This document shows, in pieces, positions 1 through 5,977 of a DNA stretch of 9,956 bases. The position numbers were made by a program, and so were the translations under genes. Position 1 is the stretch's first letter, and every line of letters starts with the position of its first letter. The stretch is taken from contig DAOVTF010000043.1 in assembly GCA_030633225.1 (NCBI GenBank), forward strand, positions 1 to 9,956, given 5' to 3'. Source of the stretch: Flavobacteriaceae bacterium. Lineage in GTDB: Bacteria > Bacteroidota > Bacteroidia > Flavobacteriales > Flavobacteriaceae. Under the pieces are notes generated by a model. That model searched no databases, had not been told where the DNA came from, and worked only from the letters and a program-made list of their open reading frames with translations.

Positions 1-731
1 AATTTTCATTTAATAAAGAAAGAACAACATTATTAGGCAAATTCGGTTTAGCAGCAGCAGGAGGTGGTGGTATATACACCCAAGGTGGTTTTATTATTTA
101 TCCGGATATATCTTTAGAACAAAAAATTTATAATAATATATTTATTGCAATAAATACTGGGTTCTTAATGAATCCAAACGCAAATTTTGTTTCCGCAACC
201 TATGGGTTTGGTTTAAAATATTATGTTAATCAAAATGGATTATTTTCGTCTGAAGGAGATACTTTTTCCACAGCCAAATTCAAGGGTCTAGAAATTATTG
301 TTGGTGAAGAAATTTATTTGGATGCAGAGCGAAATAATGCAGAACCTCAAAATATGGAACAAATATTATTACAAATTAATTATTACTTAAACAAAAATCT
401 ATATGTTTCAGGTCAAACTTCTTTTGCGAATTTCGGAAATGCCGGTGCTTACGCAGAAGGAATAGCTGGTCTAGGTATTAGTACTTCATCAAAATTTTCT
501 AATAGAATTCAACTTTTCGCACAAGTTCTTACCGGAGCTGCCGGTGGTGGTTTTATAGATACTGGTGAAGGGTTAATTGTAAAACCTAGTGCAGGTGCAA
601 CAATTTTATTTACAAATAAATTAGGACTTAGAGCTTCGGTTGGTCAAGTTATAGCAATAGACGGTGAGTTAAATAGCACCTTGATAAATGTGGGATTAAG
701 TTATCGCTTTGCAACACTTAAAGCAAAATAA
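1..731 (+). CDS. Partial outer-membrane beta-barrel-like protein (3' end)
   Basis: The reading frame is open from base 3 to the TAA at 729-731, about 242 codons, and runs off the left edge. The first in-frame ATG (168) is therefore internal, because clear coding sequence with the same character continues upstream of it. The visible protein has alternating hydrophobic/polar stretches, many Gly and aromatic residues (a GGGG run near residues 20-23), and a C-terminal strand NVGLSYRF followed by a short tail. This is the look of a beta-barrel outer-membrane protein of Gram-negative bacteria. The N-terminus and any signal peptide are outside the window. No specific family or ligand can be named. 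It converges with the hydrolase gene, with only 24 bases between the two stops and no clear hairpin terminator. It is probably unrelated in function to the operon at 1910. The barrel call is inferred from sequence texture only. Confidence 0.6.
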   Translation, partial: FSFNKERTTLLGKFGLAAAGGGGIYTQGGFIIYPDISLEQKIYNNIFIAINTGFLMNPNANFVSATYGFGLKYYVNQNGLFSSEGDTFSTAKFKGLEIIVGEEIYLDAERNNAEPQNMEQILLQINYYLNKNLYVSGQTSFANFGNAGAYAEGIAGLGISTSSKFSNRIQLFAQVLTGAAGGGFIDTGEGLIVKPSAGATILFTNKLGLRASVGQVIAIDGELNSTLINVGLSYRFATLKAK

Positions 732-755
732 AACTATCAATGAAATAATACTTTA

Positions 756-1520
756 CTAAAAAACAGATACTTCTAACTCATCATAAGCTAAAAAAACATT
801 TTTAGGTAATATTTTTGATACTGTTTTATGAAATCCTAGCTTATGACTTATATGTGTTAAATAAGTCTTTTTTGGTTTTACTTTTTCAATAATTTCAAGC
901 GCTTCTTGTAAATTTAAATGTGTTGGATGCGCATCAATTCTTAAGGCATTTATAACTAAGACTTCTAAGTCTAACATTTTTTTTATTTCAGTGTTTGAAA
1001 TAGCTTTAGCATCCGTTATATAAGCTAATTTTTCAAATCTAAATCCTAGAATATCCAAATTACCATGCTCCACTTCAATTGGTATAACATTTATATTTCC
1101 TAGTACAAAAGATTTATTCTCTATTTCATTTAAATCAACATTTGGAGCTCCCAAATATTTATTTTTTGTTGTAAATATATAATCAAACCTTTCCTTTAAA
1201 TTTTCTATCACTTTTTTTTGAGCATAGAAAGGTACCTGTCCGTTCTTTTGTGAAAAAGGTCTTATGTCATCTAAACCTGCCGTATGATCGGCATGATAGT
1301 GTGTAAATATGATACCATCCAAATGATTCACCTTTGCAGCGAGCATTTGCTGCCTAAAATCAGGTCCACAATCAATAACATAGGAATAATTACCCCATTC
1401 TATTAAAACAGACGAACGAAGCCTCCTGTCTTTTGGATTATCTGATGAACATACTTTATCATTACATCCAATAACTGGGATTCCCTGAGATGTTCCGGTT
1501 CCTAAAAAAGTTAATTTCAT
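756..1520 (-). CDS. MBL-fold metallo-hydrolase, PhnP-like
   Basis: A 254-residue metallo-beta-lactamase-fold hydrolase of the PhnP-like group (phosphodiesterase-type, cytoplasmic). I chose the ATG at 1520 because the family begins with M-K-x-T-F-L-G-T-G-T-S-Q-G; an in-frame ATG five codons earlier (1535) would add only MNKIN. Metal-binding residues are visible: HxHxDH at His74, His76, Asp78 and His79, then His152, Asp170 and His223 or His226 in LTHISH. RRLRSS (32-37), ahead of the first core strand, is typical of the group. E. coli PhnP cleaves phosphoribosyl cyclic phosphate and has a Cys-rich structural zinc site; here only Cys19 and Cys24 remain in that region, so the exact substrate is uncertain. 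There is no phn operon around it. It is transcribed divergently from the large operon and is probably monocistronic. The family call is firm, the substrate is not. Confidence 0.88.
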   Translation of the reverse strand: MKLTFLGTGTSQGIPVIGCNDKVCSSDNPKDRRLRSSVLIEWGNYSYVIDCGPDFRQQMLAAKVNHLDGIIFTHYHADHTAGLDDIRPFSQKNGQVPFYAQKKVIENLKERFDYIFTTKNKYLGAPNVDLNEIENKSFVLGNINVIPIEVEHGNLDILGFRFEKLAYITDAKAISNTEIKKMLDLEVLVINALRIDAHPTHLNLQEALEIIEKVKPKKTYLTHISHKLGFHKTVSKILPKNVFLAYDELEVSVF

Positions 1521-1859
1521 ATTTATTTTATTCAATATTTAAAATGTATTCAAAATAGTAAAATATTGTTAACACTATTTGTAATTAAATTTTTGACAAA
1601 TTATCTCTCTAAAGCTAATCAATTTCTTTATTAAATAAATAATAATTAACTGTAAATTTTAAGACTTTTAGAAATTTCCTAAATTTTATGGCGGACTGAA
1701 TTCATTTATCAACTTATATGTGTTACCTATGTTACTAATTTAATTGTCTAATTATTTTTTTTACTTATACTTATTTTAATATCAATTACTTATCAAATAT
1801 TAATTAAACTTATAAGTTATAATAAAAATGAAATTTAAAAGTGACTAAAATCATATATT

Positions 1860-1882
1860 AAAGTATTTAATTAAAATACTTT
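1860..1882. promoter_or_regulatory. Dyad overlapping the candidate -7 box
   Basis: An inverted repeat with 9-bp perfect arms, AAAGTATTT (1860-1868) and AAATACTTT (1874-1882), separated by five bases. The right arm overlaps most of the candidate -7 box. This placement would suit a repressor operator. The arms are nearly all A/T, so chance occurrence is quite possible. No regulator gene is present in the window to pair with it. Confidence 0.35.
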
Positions 1883-1884
1883 TG
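1877..1884 (+). promoter_or_regulatory. Candidate Bacteroidota-type -7 promoter box
   Basis: TACTTTTG matches the TAnnTTTG -7 consensus of Bacteroidota housekeeping promoters and lies 25 bases before the ATG of the first operon gene. Transcription would start near 1890, leaving a leader of about 20 bases. There is no clear TTG-type -33 element about 20 bases upstream, so the promoter may be weak or activator-dependent, or the match may be chance. Confidence 0.4.
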
Positions 1885-1901
1885 TGGTGAAATTCACAAC
1901 A
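1883..1901. promoter_or_regulatory. Second dyad just before the operon start codon
   Basis: A dyad centred on 1892 with nine-base arms and one mismatch; the core is GTGAAATTCAC (1887-1897) and the outer part TGT/ACA. It directly abuts the first dyad and ends at the weak ribosome-binding sequence AGGAA (1901-1905), four bases before the ATG at 1910. It could be a protein-binding site near the transcription start. If transcribed it could form a small hairpin close to the ribosome site. Function is inferred from symmetry and position only. Confidence 0.35.
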
Positions 1902-1909
1902 GGAACACA

Positions 1910-2446
1910 ATGAGTGCTAAAAAAAATATACCTACACTAAAGCGTAAATCAACACTTGGTAAATTTATATATACATTTATAATAATGTTTCTCATTTGGC
2001 TTGGGTTTACAACATCATTTGAACCTGCAGAATTGATAACAGGAGTTGTAGTTAGTTTAGTTATTGCTTTTTTTACTGATAGAATATTTTCATGTTGTGG
2101 AATGAAAGTTTTAATGCCACATAAAATATTTTATTTTATTCAATACTTCATCATATTCATTTTTGCATTGGTCAAAGCAAATTTTGATGTTGCAAAAAGA
2201 GTTATTTCGCCTGAACTTCCAATTAACCCAGGAATAGTAAAATTTAAAACCAAATTAACCAATGGTTTTGCAAGAATGGTTTTAGCAAATAGTATCACTT
2301 TAACCCCTGGAACACTAACTATTGATGCAATTGGTGATACATTTTATGTGCATTGGATAGATGTAACTTCGGATGATCCTAAAATTGTTTATAAAGAGAT
2401 AGCTGAGAGTTTTGAAAAAATATTAATTAAAATTTATGAAGACTAA
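1910..2446 (+). CDS. mnhE: MnhE/MbxA-type cation antiporter subunit E
   Basis: A 178-residue MnhE/MrpE family membrane protein, the first gene of the operon. It has hydrophobic segments at about residues 19-35, 41-56 and 73-90, followed by a cytoplasmic domain. The family signature NSITLTPGT (127-135) continues into L-T-I-D, and INPG precedes it at 105-108. MnhE is a small structural subunit of Mrp Na+/H+ antiporters and of the Mbh/Mbx membrane arm. Its length is slightly above the usual 155-165 because of a basic N-terminal stretch (residues 1-18). The ATG at 1910 is preceded by AGGAA at 1901-1905, one of the better ribosome sites in the window. The MnhF gene follows within about ten bases. 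In mbx nomenclature this would be MbxA. Confidence 0.93.
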   Translation: MSAKKNIPTLKRKSTLGKFIYTFIIMFLIWLGFTTSFEPAELITGVVVSLVIAFFTDRIFSCCGMKVLMPHKIFYFIQYFIIFIFALVKANFDVAKRVISPELPINPGIVKFKTKLTNGFARMVLANSITLTPGTLTIDAIGDTFYVHWIDVTSDDPKIVYKEIAESFEKILIKIYED

Positions 2447-2456
2447 ATAATTGATT

Positions 2457-2714
2457 ATGAATATCATATACATCATAGTTTTTACACTTATGGCGGTTGG
2501 AATTATATTTAGTATGATTCGATTTGTAAAAGGTTCCCGTTCAGGAGATCGAGCCTTAGCCCTTGATACACTTTCAATAATTATTACTGCTGCAATGGTT
2601 TTATTAGCACATGTTTTTGAAAGATATATTTATATTGATGTAGCATTGATCTATGCAGTATTAGGTTTTGTTGGAGTAATAGTAATAGCAAGATACATAG
2701 AAGGAGCGTTATGA
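2457..2714 (+). CDS. mnhF: MnhF/MbxB-type antiporter subunit F
   Basis: An 85-residue protein with three transmembrane segments, the usual size for MnhF/MrpF. The signature GDRALALD lies at residues 30-37, with the conserved Asp31 at a membrane boundary, and a second acidic residue, Asp61, is in DVALIYAVLGFVG. I chose the ATG at 2457; a TTG two codons upstream (2451) is possible but less likely. It begins ten bases after the MnhE stop. Its TGA stop (2712-2714) overlaps the ATGs of the next gene, which suggests translational coupling. Role: core membrane subunit of the Mrp-like module, MbxB in mbx terms. Confidence 0.93.
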   Translation: MNIIYIIVFTLMAVGIIFSMIRFVKGSRSGDRALALDTLSIIITAAMVLLAHVFERYIYIDVALIYAVLGFVGVIVIARYIEGAL

Positions 2715-3064
2715 TGGAAATATTAGAATACATAGGAATAGCATTGATCTTAATTGGAGGAATTTTTCTCTTCTTAGGCGCCTTAGGGATTTATAGGATG
2801 CCAGATGTATATACAAGATTACAAGCCGGAACAAAATCATCCACTTTGGGTGCAATGAGTCTTATTTTAGGTGTAGGTTTTTTACATCCGGATTGGTTCT
2901 TAAAAATCGCTTTGATAGTTATTTTTATTGGTGTTGCAAACCCTTTAAGCTCTCATGCTTTAGCAAGAGCTTCGTATAGAAAAGGAGTTATTCCTTATTC
3001 CAAAAGTGGAATTGACAAATATAAAAAAGGTGTTAAAAAACAAATTAAAAAATTCAACTCATGA
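2711..3064 (+). CDS. mnhG: MnhG/MbxC-type antiporter subunit G
   Basis: A 117-residue MnhG/MrpG family protein with three predicted transmembrane segments and a basic C-terminal tail (KKGVKKQIKK). The family core G-x-Y-R-M-P-D-x-Y-T-R-L-Q-A-G-T-K lies at residues 26-42. A good GGAG sequence (2703-2706) precedes two adjacent ATGs at 2711 and 2714. The second has the better spacing (seven bases), so the true protein may be one residue shorter. The start overlaps the MnhF stop, and its own TGA stop overlaps the next ATG in an ATGA arrangement at 3061-3064. It is part of the Mrp-like module (MbxC). Confidence 0.93.
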   Translation: MMEILEYIGIALILIGGIFLFLGALGIYRMPDVYTRLQAGTKSSTLGAMSLILGVGFLHPDWFLKIALIVIFIGVANPLSSHALARASYRKGVIPYSKSGIDKYKKGVKKQIKKFNS

Positions 3065-3357
3065 TATTTATAATCCTTTTAATAATTATGGCTGTTCTTC
3101 TTTTGGCGGCAGCTATATATTCCATAGTTCATAGAGACCTTCTTTTTGCTGTCATGGGTACAGGAATTGTGAGTGTAATACTATCCTTATTCTTTTATCT
3201 GTTACAAGCACCCGATGTTGCTTTAACCGAAGCTGCCATGGGAATTGCATTAACAACTATAATTTTCATCATTACAATTAGAAATACAACTAGAGATGAA
3301 GATGAGATCATTGATAAGGAAGAGGAAATGAAAATGAAAACCGACAAAAAATCATAA
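3061..3357 (+). CDS. mbhD: MbhD/MbxD-like DUF4040 membrane subunit
   Basis: A 98-residue protein of the DUF4040 family, corresponding to MbhD/MbxD and to part of the C-terminal region of MnhA in ordinary Mrp operons. Three hydrophobic segments are seen at roughly residues 2-20, 28-47 and 56-74. The signature QAPDVALTEAAMG (49-61) contains conserved acidic residues Asp52 and Glu57, expected to lie in the ion path. The tail is highly charged (TRDEDEIIDKEEE). A stand-alone MbhD is a mark of Mbh/Mbx-type operons and separates this locus from a canonical mnhA-G cluster. It overlaps MnhG by four bases and is followed after three bases by the MbhE-MnhB fusion. Confidence 0.9.
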   Translation: MIFIILLIIMAVLLLAAAIYSIVHRDLLFAVMGTGIVSVILSLFFYLLQAPDVALTEAAMGIALTTIIFIITIRNTTRDEDEIIDKEEEMKMKTDKKS

Positions 3358-3360
3358 AAA

Positions 3361-4080
3361 ATGAAACAAGTTTTTATCATCTTATTATTAGTTGTAATTG
3401 GTTATTTTTTAGCTACTACTTTTGTCGATATTCCATTTGGTGAAAACAGAATTGGTGATATAGAGTCTAACGAAACCGTTGCCGGATATTACCTGAGCAA
3501 TACTGCTGAAAAAACCGGCGTAGCAAATGTGATTACAGCAATCGTAGTAAATTATAGAGGTTTAGATACCTTAGGAGAAGTGACAGTTTTATTTTTAGCA
3601 ACTACAGGTTTAGCGAGTATCCTATACAGAAGAAAAGAAGATGAAGAGGATGCTGAAAGATTGAGCTTGCCATCATCAAGGATTATGCGTTCAGGTGTTA
3701 GAGTCCTTTTCCCAGCAATAGTTTTATTAGGAATTTATGTTTTTATACATGGCCATTTAACTCCGGGAGGTGGTTTTCAAGGAGGAACAATTGTAGCAAC
3801 TGGATTTTTATTGATGCTTATCTCGTATAAAGGTTTTAACACTGACCATAACAGAATGGCTTGGATTGAAAGTTTAGCAGGATTGAGTTTCGTAGGAATT
3901 GGTATATGGGGTCTATTATCAGGTAATACCTTTTTAGAAAACACAACCAATATTGGTGTGTTAAACTCATTAATTAGTGGTGGTTTAATTCCTATAATAT
4001 ACATAGTTGTCGGGTTTAAAGTTGCCGTAGAACTAACAGGAATATTAGATATTTTATTAAAAATAAAACCTAAAAAATAA
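3361..4080 (+). CDS. mnhB: MbhE-MnhB fusion antiporter subunit
   Basis: A 239-residue membrane protein with two parts. Residues 1 to about 92 resemble MbhE and the extreme C-terminus of MnhA, with NVITAIVVNYRGLDTLGE at 56-73 followed by a hydrophobic segment. Residues about 105-239 are MnhB/MrpB, with the family motif HGHLTPGGGFQGG at 130-142 and three further hydrophobic segments. A charged linker (RRKEDEEDAER, 90-100) joins them. MnhB alone is about 140 residues, so the extra length is explained by the fusion. The product should belong to the proton/sodium channel region of the Mrp-like arm (MbxF, with the E function attached). Its TAA stop shares its last base with the next ATG. Confidence 0.9.
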   Translation: MKQVFIILLLVVIGYFLATTFVDIPFGENRIGDIESNETVAGYYLSNTAEKTGVANVITAIVVNYRGLDTLGEVTVLFLATTGLASILYRRKEDEEDAERLSLPSSRIMRSGVRVLFPAIVLLGIYVFIHGHLTPGGGFQGGTIVATGFLLMLISYKGFNTDHNRMAWIESLAGLSFVGIGIWGLLSGNTFLENTTNIGVLNSLISGGLIPIIYIVVGFKVAVELTGILDILLKIKPKK

Positions 4081-4475
4081 TGCAAGAAGAGTTTAATGAA
4101 ATATTTATAAAATATCATGAAATAATCACCATAGGTGTTTATGGTACTGCTATAGCTTTAATGCTCATAGGTTTGTATGCCATATTGATGAAAAAGAATT
4201 TAGTGAAAATTGTAATCGGACTTACAATTTTAGATGCCGGTATTCACTTACTTTTTGTTGGAATAGGATATATACAAAATGGTACAGCTCCAATCTTTTC
4301 TCCAGGTTACGAAAATGCTGCGAACAGAATGGTTGATCCCGTACCTCAAGCTTTGGTTTTAACTGCAATTATTATCGGGTTTGCTATTACAGCAGTTGCC
4401 CTATCTTTAGTTATTAGATTATACAAACATCACAATACAGCTAAAATTGATCAAATAAAACATTTAAAATGGTAA
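4080..4475 (+). CDS. mnhC: MnhC/MbxG-type subunit (NuoK homologue)
   Basis: A 131-residue MnhC/MrpC protein, homologous to NuoK of complex I, with three transmembrane segments at about residues 17-37, 42-63 and 92-112. Family features are GLYAILMKKNLVKIVIGL (31-48) and the VDPVPQALVLTAIVIG-like motif, here with I at residue 98 (86-100). The insert at 67-85 (NGTAPIFSPGYENAANRM) is typical of MnhC rather than NuoK. The ATG shares a base with the preceding stop, and its end overlaps the MnhD-type gene by seven bases, so it sits well inside the co-translated operon. Confidence 0.93.
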   Translation: MQEEFNEIFIKYHEIITIGVYGTAIALMLIGLYAILMKKNLVKIVIGLTILDAGIHLLFVGIGYIQNGTAPIFSPGYENAANRMVDPVPQALVLTAIIIGFAITAVALSLVIRLYKHHNTAKIDQIKHLKW

Positions 4476-5962
4476 TAACACCTATACATTATATATTCGT
4501 ACCACTTGTAGCTGCATTTGCTATTCCTTTATTATCAAAAATACATAAGGAATTACCACGAATTGTACCGGGAATTGTTTTGTTCTACAACATCATCATT
4601 TCATTTGTTTTAATGCAAGAAGTCAATGAAGTTGGGTACATTTCTGAAGTTATTGCAGGTTGGAAAGCTCCCATTGGAATAAATTTAATTATCACTCCAT
4701 TTAGTGGTTTTTTAGTGAGTTTAATATCAATTCTAGGATTTTTGATCTGGTTATATGGTTATAGGTTTAAAAAAGTAATTGACGTTGGAGAATTAAGATC
4801 ATATAACATTTTACAAATGATGATGATTACCGGAGCTATCGGAATAATTATCACTGGAGATATTTTCAATTTGTTTGTGTTCTTAGAAATTGTCGCTATT
4901 ACAGCAGTTTCACTAACCTCTTTTTATAGAGGAAGAGATGGAGCTGAAGCAGGTTTTAAATACTTACTTATTGGAGGTTTTGCATCGGCAATGATCTTAC
5001 TTGCAATTTTAATTCTGTACACCCAGGTCGGCACTTTAAATATGGCCGAAATAGCCGAAAGAATGCATACGGTTCCAACAGGAATAAAATCTACTATTTT
5101 AATTCTGTTTATTGTAGGCTTCGGAATTGAAGCAGAATTGTTTCCGTTAAACGGATGGGCTCCGGACGCTTACTCACAAGCTCCAGGTCCTACAAGTACA
5201 GCCTTTGCAGGAATCGTAGTTAAAGCGGGCGTTTATGGATTAATAAGAATCATTTTTACTCTGTTTGATATTGAAGGTGCTTATGATTTTTTGATTATTG
5301 CTGGTTTGATTACAATGATTGTTGCAGAAGCAGCAGCTCTTAAACAAACCAATCTAAAACGAATGTTGGCATACTCAAGTATTGGTCAAATGGGATTGGC
5401 ATTAATTGCTTTTGGTATTGGAACTAAAGAAGCGGTTTTTGCTGCAATGTTCTTATTGTTAAACCATGCAATTATCAAGAGTTTACTTTTTATGACAGGT
5501 AGTATTTTGATGTATAATTCTAAAGAAAAAACAATTTCATCTTTACATGGTATTGCTAAAAGATTACCCTTTATTTCAGTACTTTTTGCAATAGGTGCTT
5601 TCGCCATAGTTGGTTTACCACCTTTCTCAGGGTTTTGGAGTAAATTATATGTATTATCAGCGGCAGCAGATGAAGAGATGATATTTTTAATTATTACAAT
5701 TCTAGCAGTAAGCGTTATTGAAATCGTTTATTATTTTAGAGTTGTAAGTAAATTATATTTTGCCGAAGGTGACACTAATGTTGAAGTTTACAAACCAAAA
5801 CTGAATGCAAAAATATCTATGTTAATTCTTGGTATTGCAATATTTGCTATTGGTTTTTATCCTGATCTAGTTACAGGATATTTACACAATGCAGCAGATA
5901 TTTTATTAGATAAAGCTAGCTATATACAGTATGTTTTATACTCTGATTTAACAATTCAATAA
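4469..5962 (+). CDS. mnhD: MnhD/MbxH-type antiporter-like subunit (first)
   Basis: A 497-residue polytopic protein of the proton-conducting transporter family (MnhD/NuoL/M/N; MbxH position), about 14 transmembrane helices and of usual length. Ion-path residues seen: Glu140 in NLFVFLE (TM5), Lys252 in VVKAGVYG (TM8), and His333 and Lys337 in NHAIIKSLL. The usual TM7 lysine position is occupied by Glu221 in FGIEAELFPL, which is discussed as a finding. The WAPDAYSQAP stretch (230-239) and the GLPPFSGFWSK loop (382-392) are family hallmarks. It overlaps MnhC by seven bases and is followed by a second antiporter-like gene. The tandem pair matches H and H' of mbx operons. Expected role: H+ or Na+ translocation in the membrane arm. 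Confidence 0.92.
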   Translation: MVITPIHYIFVPLVAAFAIPLLSKIHKELPRIVPGIVLFYNIIISFVLMQEVNEVGYISEVIAGWKAPIGINLIITPFSGFLVSLISILGFLIWLYGYRFKKVIDVGELRSYNILQMMMITGAIGIIITGDIFNLFVFLEIVAITAVSLTSFYRGRDGAEAGFKYLLIGGFASAMILLAILILYTQVGTLNMAEIAERMHTVPTGIKSTILILFIVGFGIEAELFPLNGWAPDAYSQAPGPTSTAFAGIVVKAGVYGLIRIIFTLFDIEGAYDFLIIAGLITMIVAEAAALKQTNLKRMLAYSSIGQMGLALIAFGIGTKEAVFAAMFLLLNHAIIKSLLFMTGSILMYNSKEKTISSLHGIAKRLPFISVLFAIGAFAIVGLPPFSGFWSKLYVLSAAADEEMIFLIITILAVSVIEIVYYFRVVSKLYFAEGDTNVEVYKPKLNAKISMLILGIAIFAIGFYPDLVTGYLHNAADILLDKASYIQYVLYSDLTIQ

Positions 5963-5977
5963 ATAAAAAATAAAAAG

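Larger units (their letters stand above)
1521..1909. other. Divergent AT-rich intergenic region
   Basis: About 390 bases separate the minus-strand hydrolase start from the plus-strand operon start. The region is very AT-rich and I see no convincing ORF, tRNA or other RNA gene in it. It should hold promoters for both directions. On the operon side there is a candidate -7 box (1877-1884) and two dyads (1860-1882 and 1883-1901). A perfect 12-bp palindrome AACTTATAAGTT lies at 1807-1818, but palindromes of this length are expected by chance in such AT-rich DNA. I found no exact TAnnTTTG box for the hydrolase on the minus strand. Confidence 0.7.

Noticed and set aside
732..755. Bidirectional terminator between the convergent genes
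   Set aside because: The 24-base gap shows no inverted repeat with a usable stem; only A/T runs are present.
3195..3380. Minus-strand open frames inside the operon (also around 3777-4118 and 5386-5607)
   Set aside because: They are antisense to well-supported membrane-protein genes, have no recognisable motifs or ribosome sites, and are explained by the opposite-strand coding pattern.
1910..5962. Ordinary Mrp (MnhA-G) Na+/H+ antiporter operon
   Set aside because: There is no large MnhA. The MnhA C-terminal parts occur as separate MbhD and MbhE-MnhB genes, and NuoH/B/C-like genes follow in the same tight operon.
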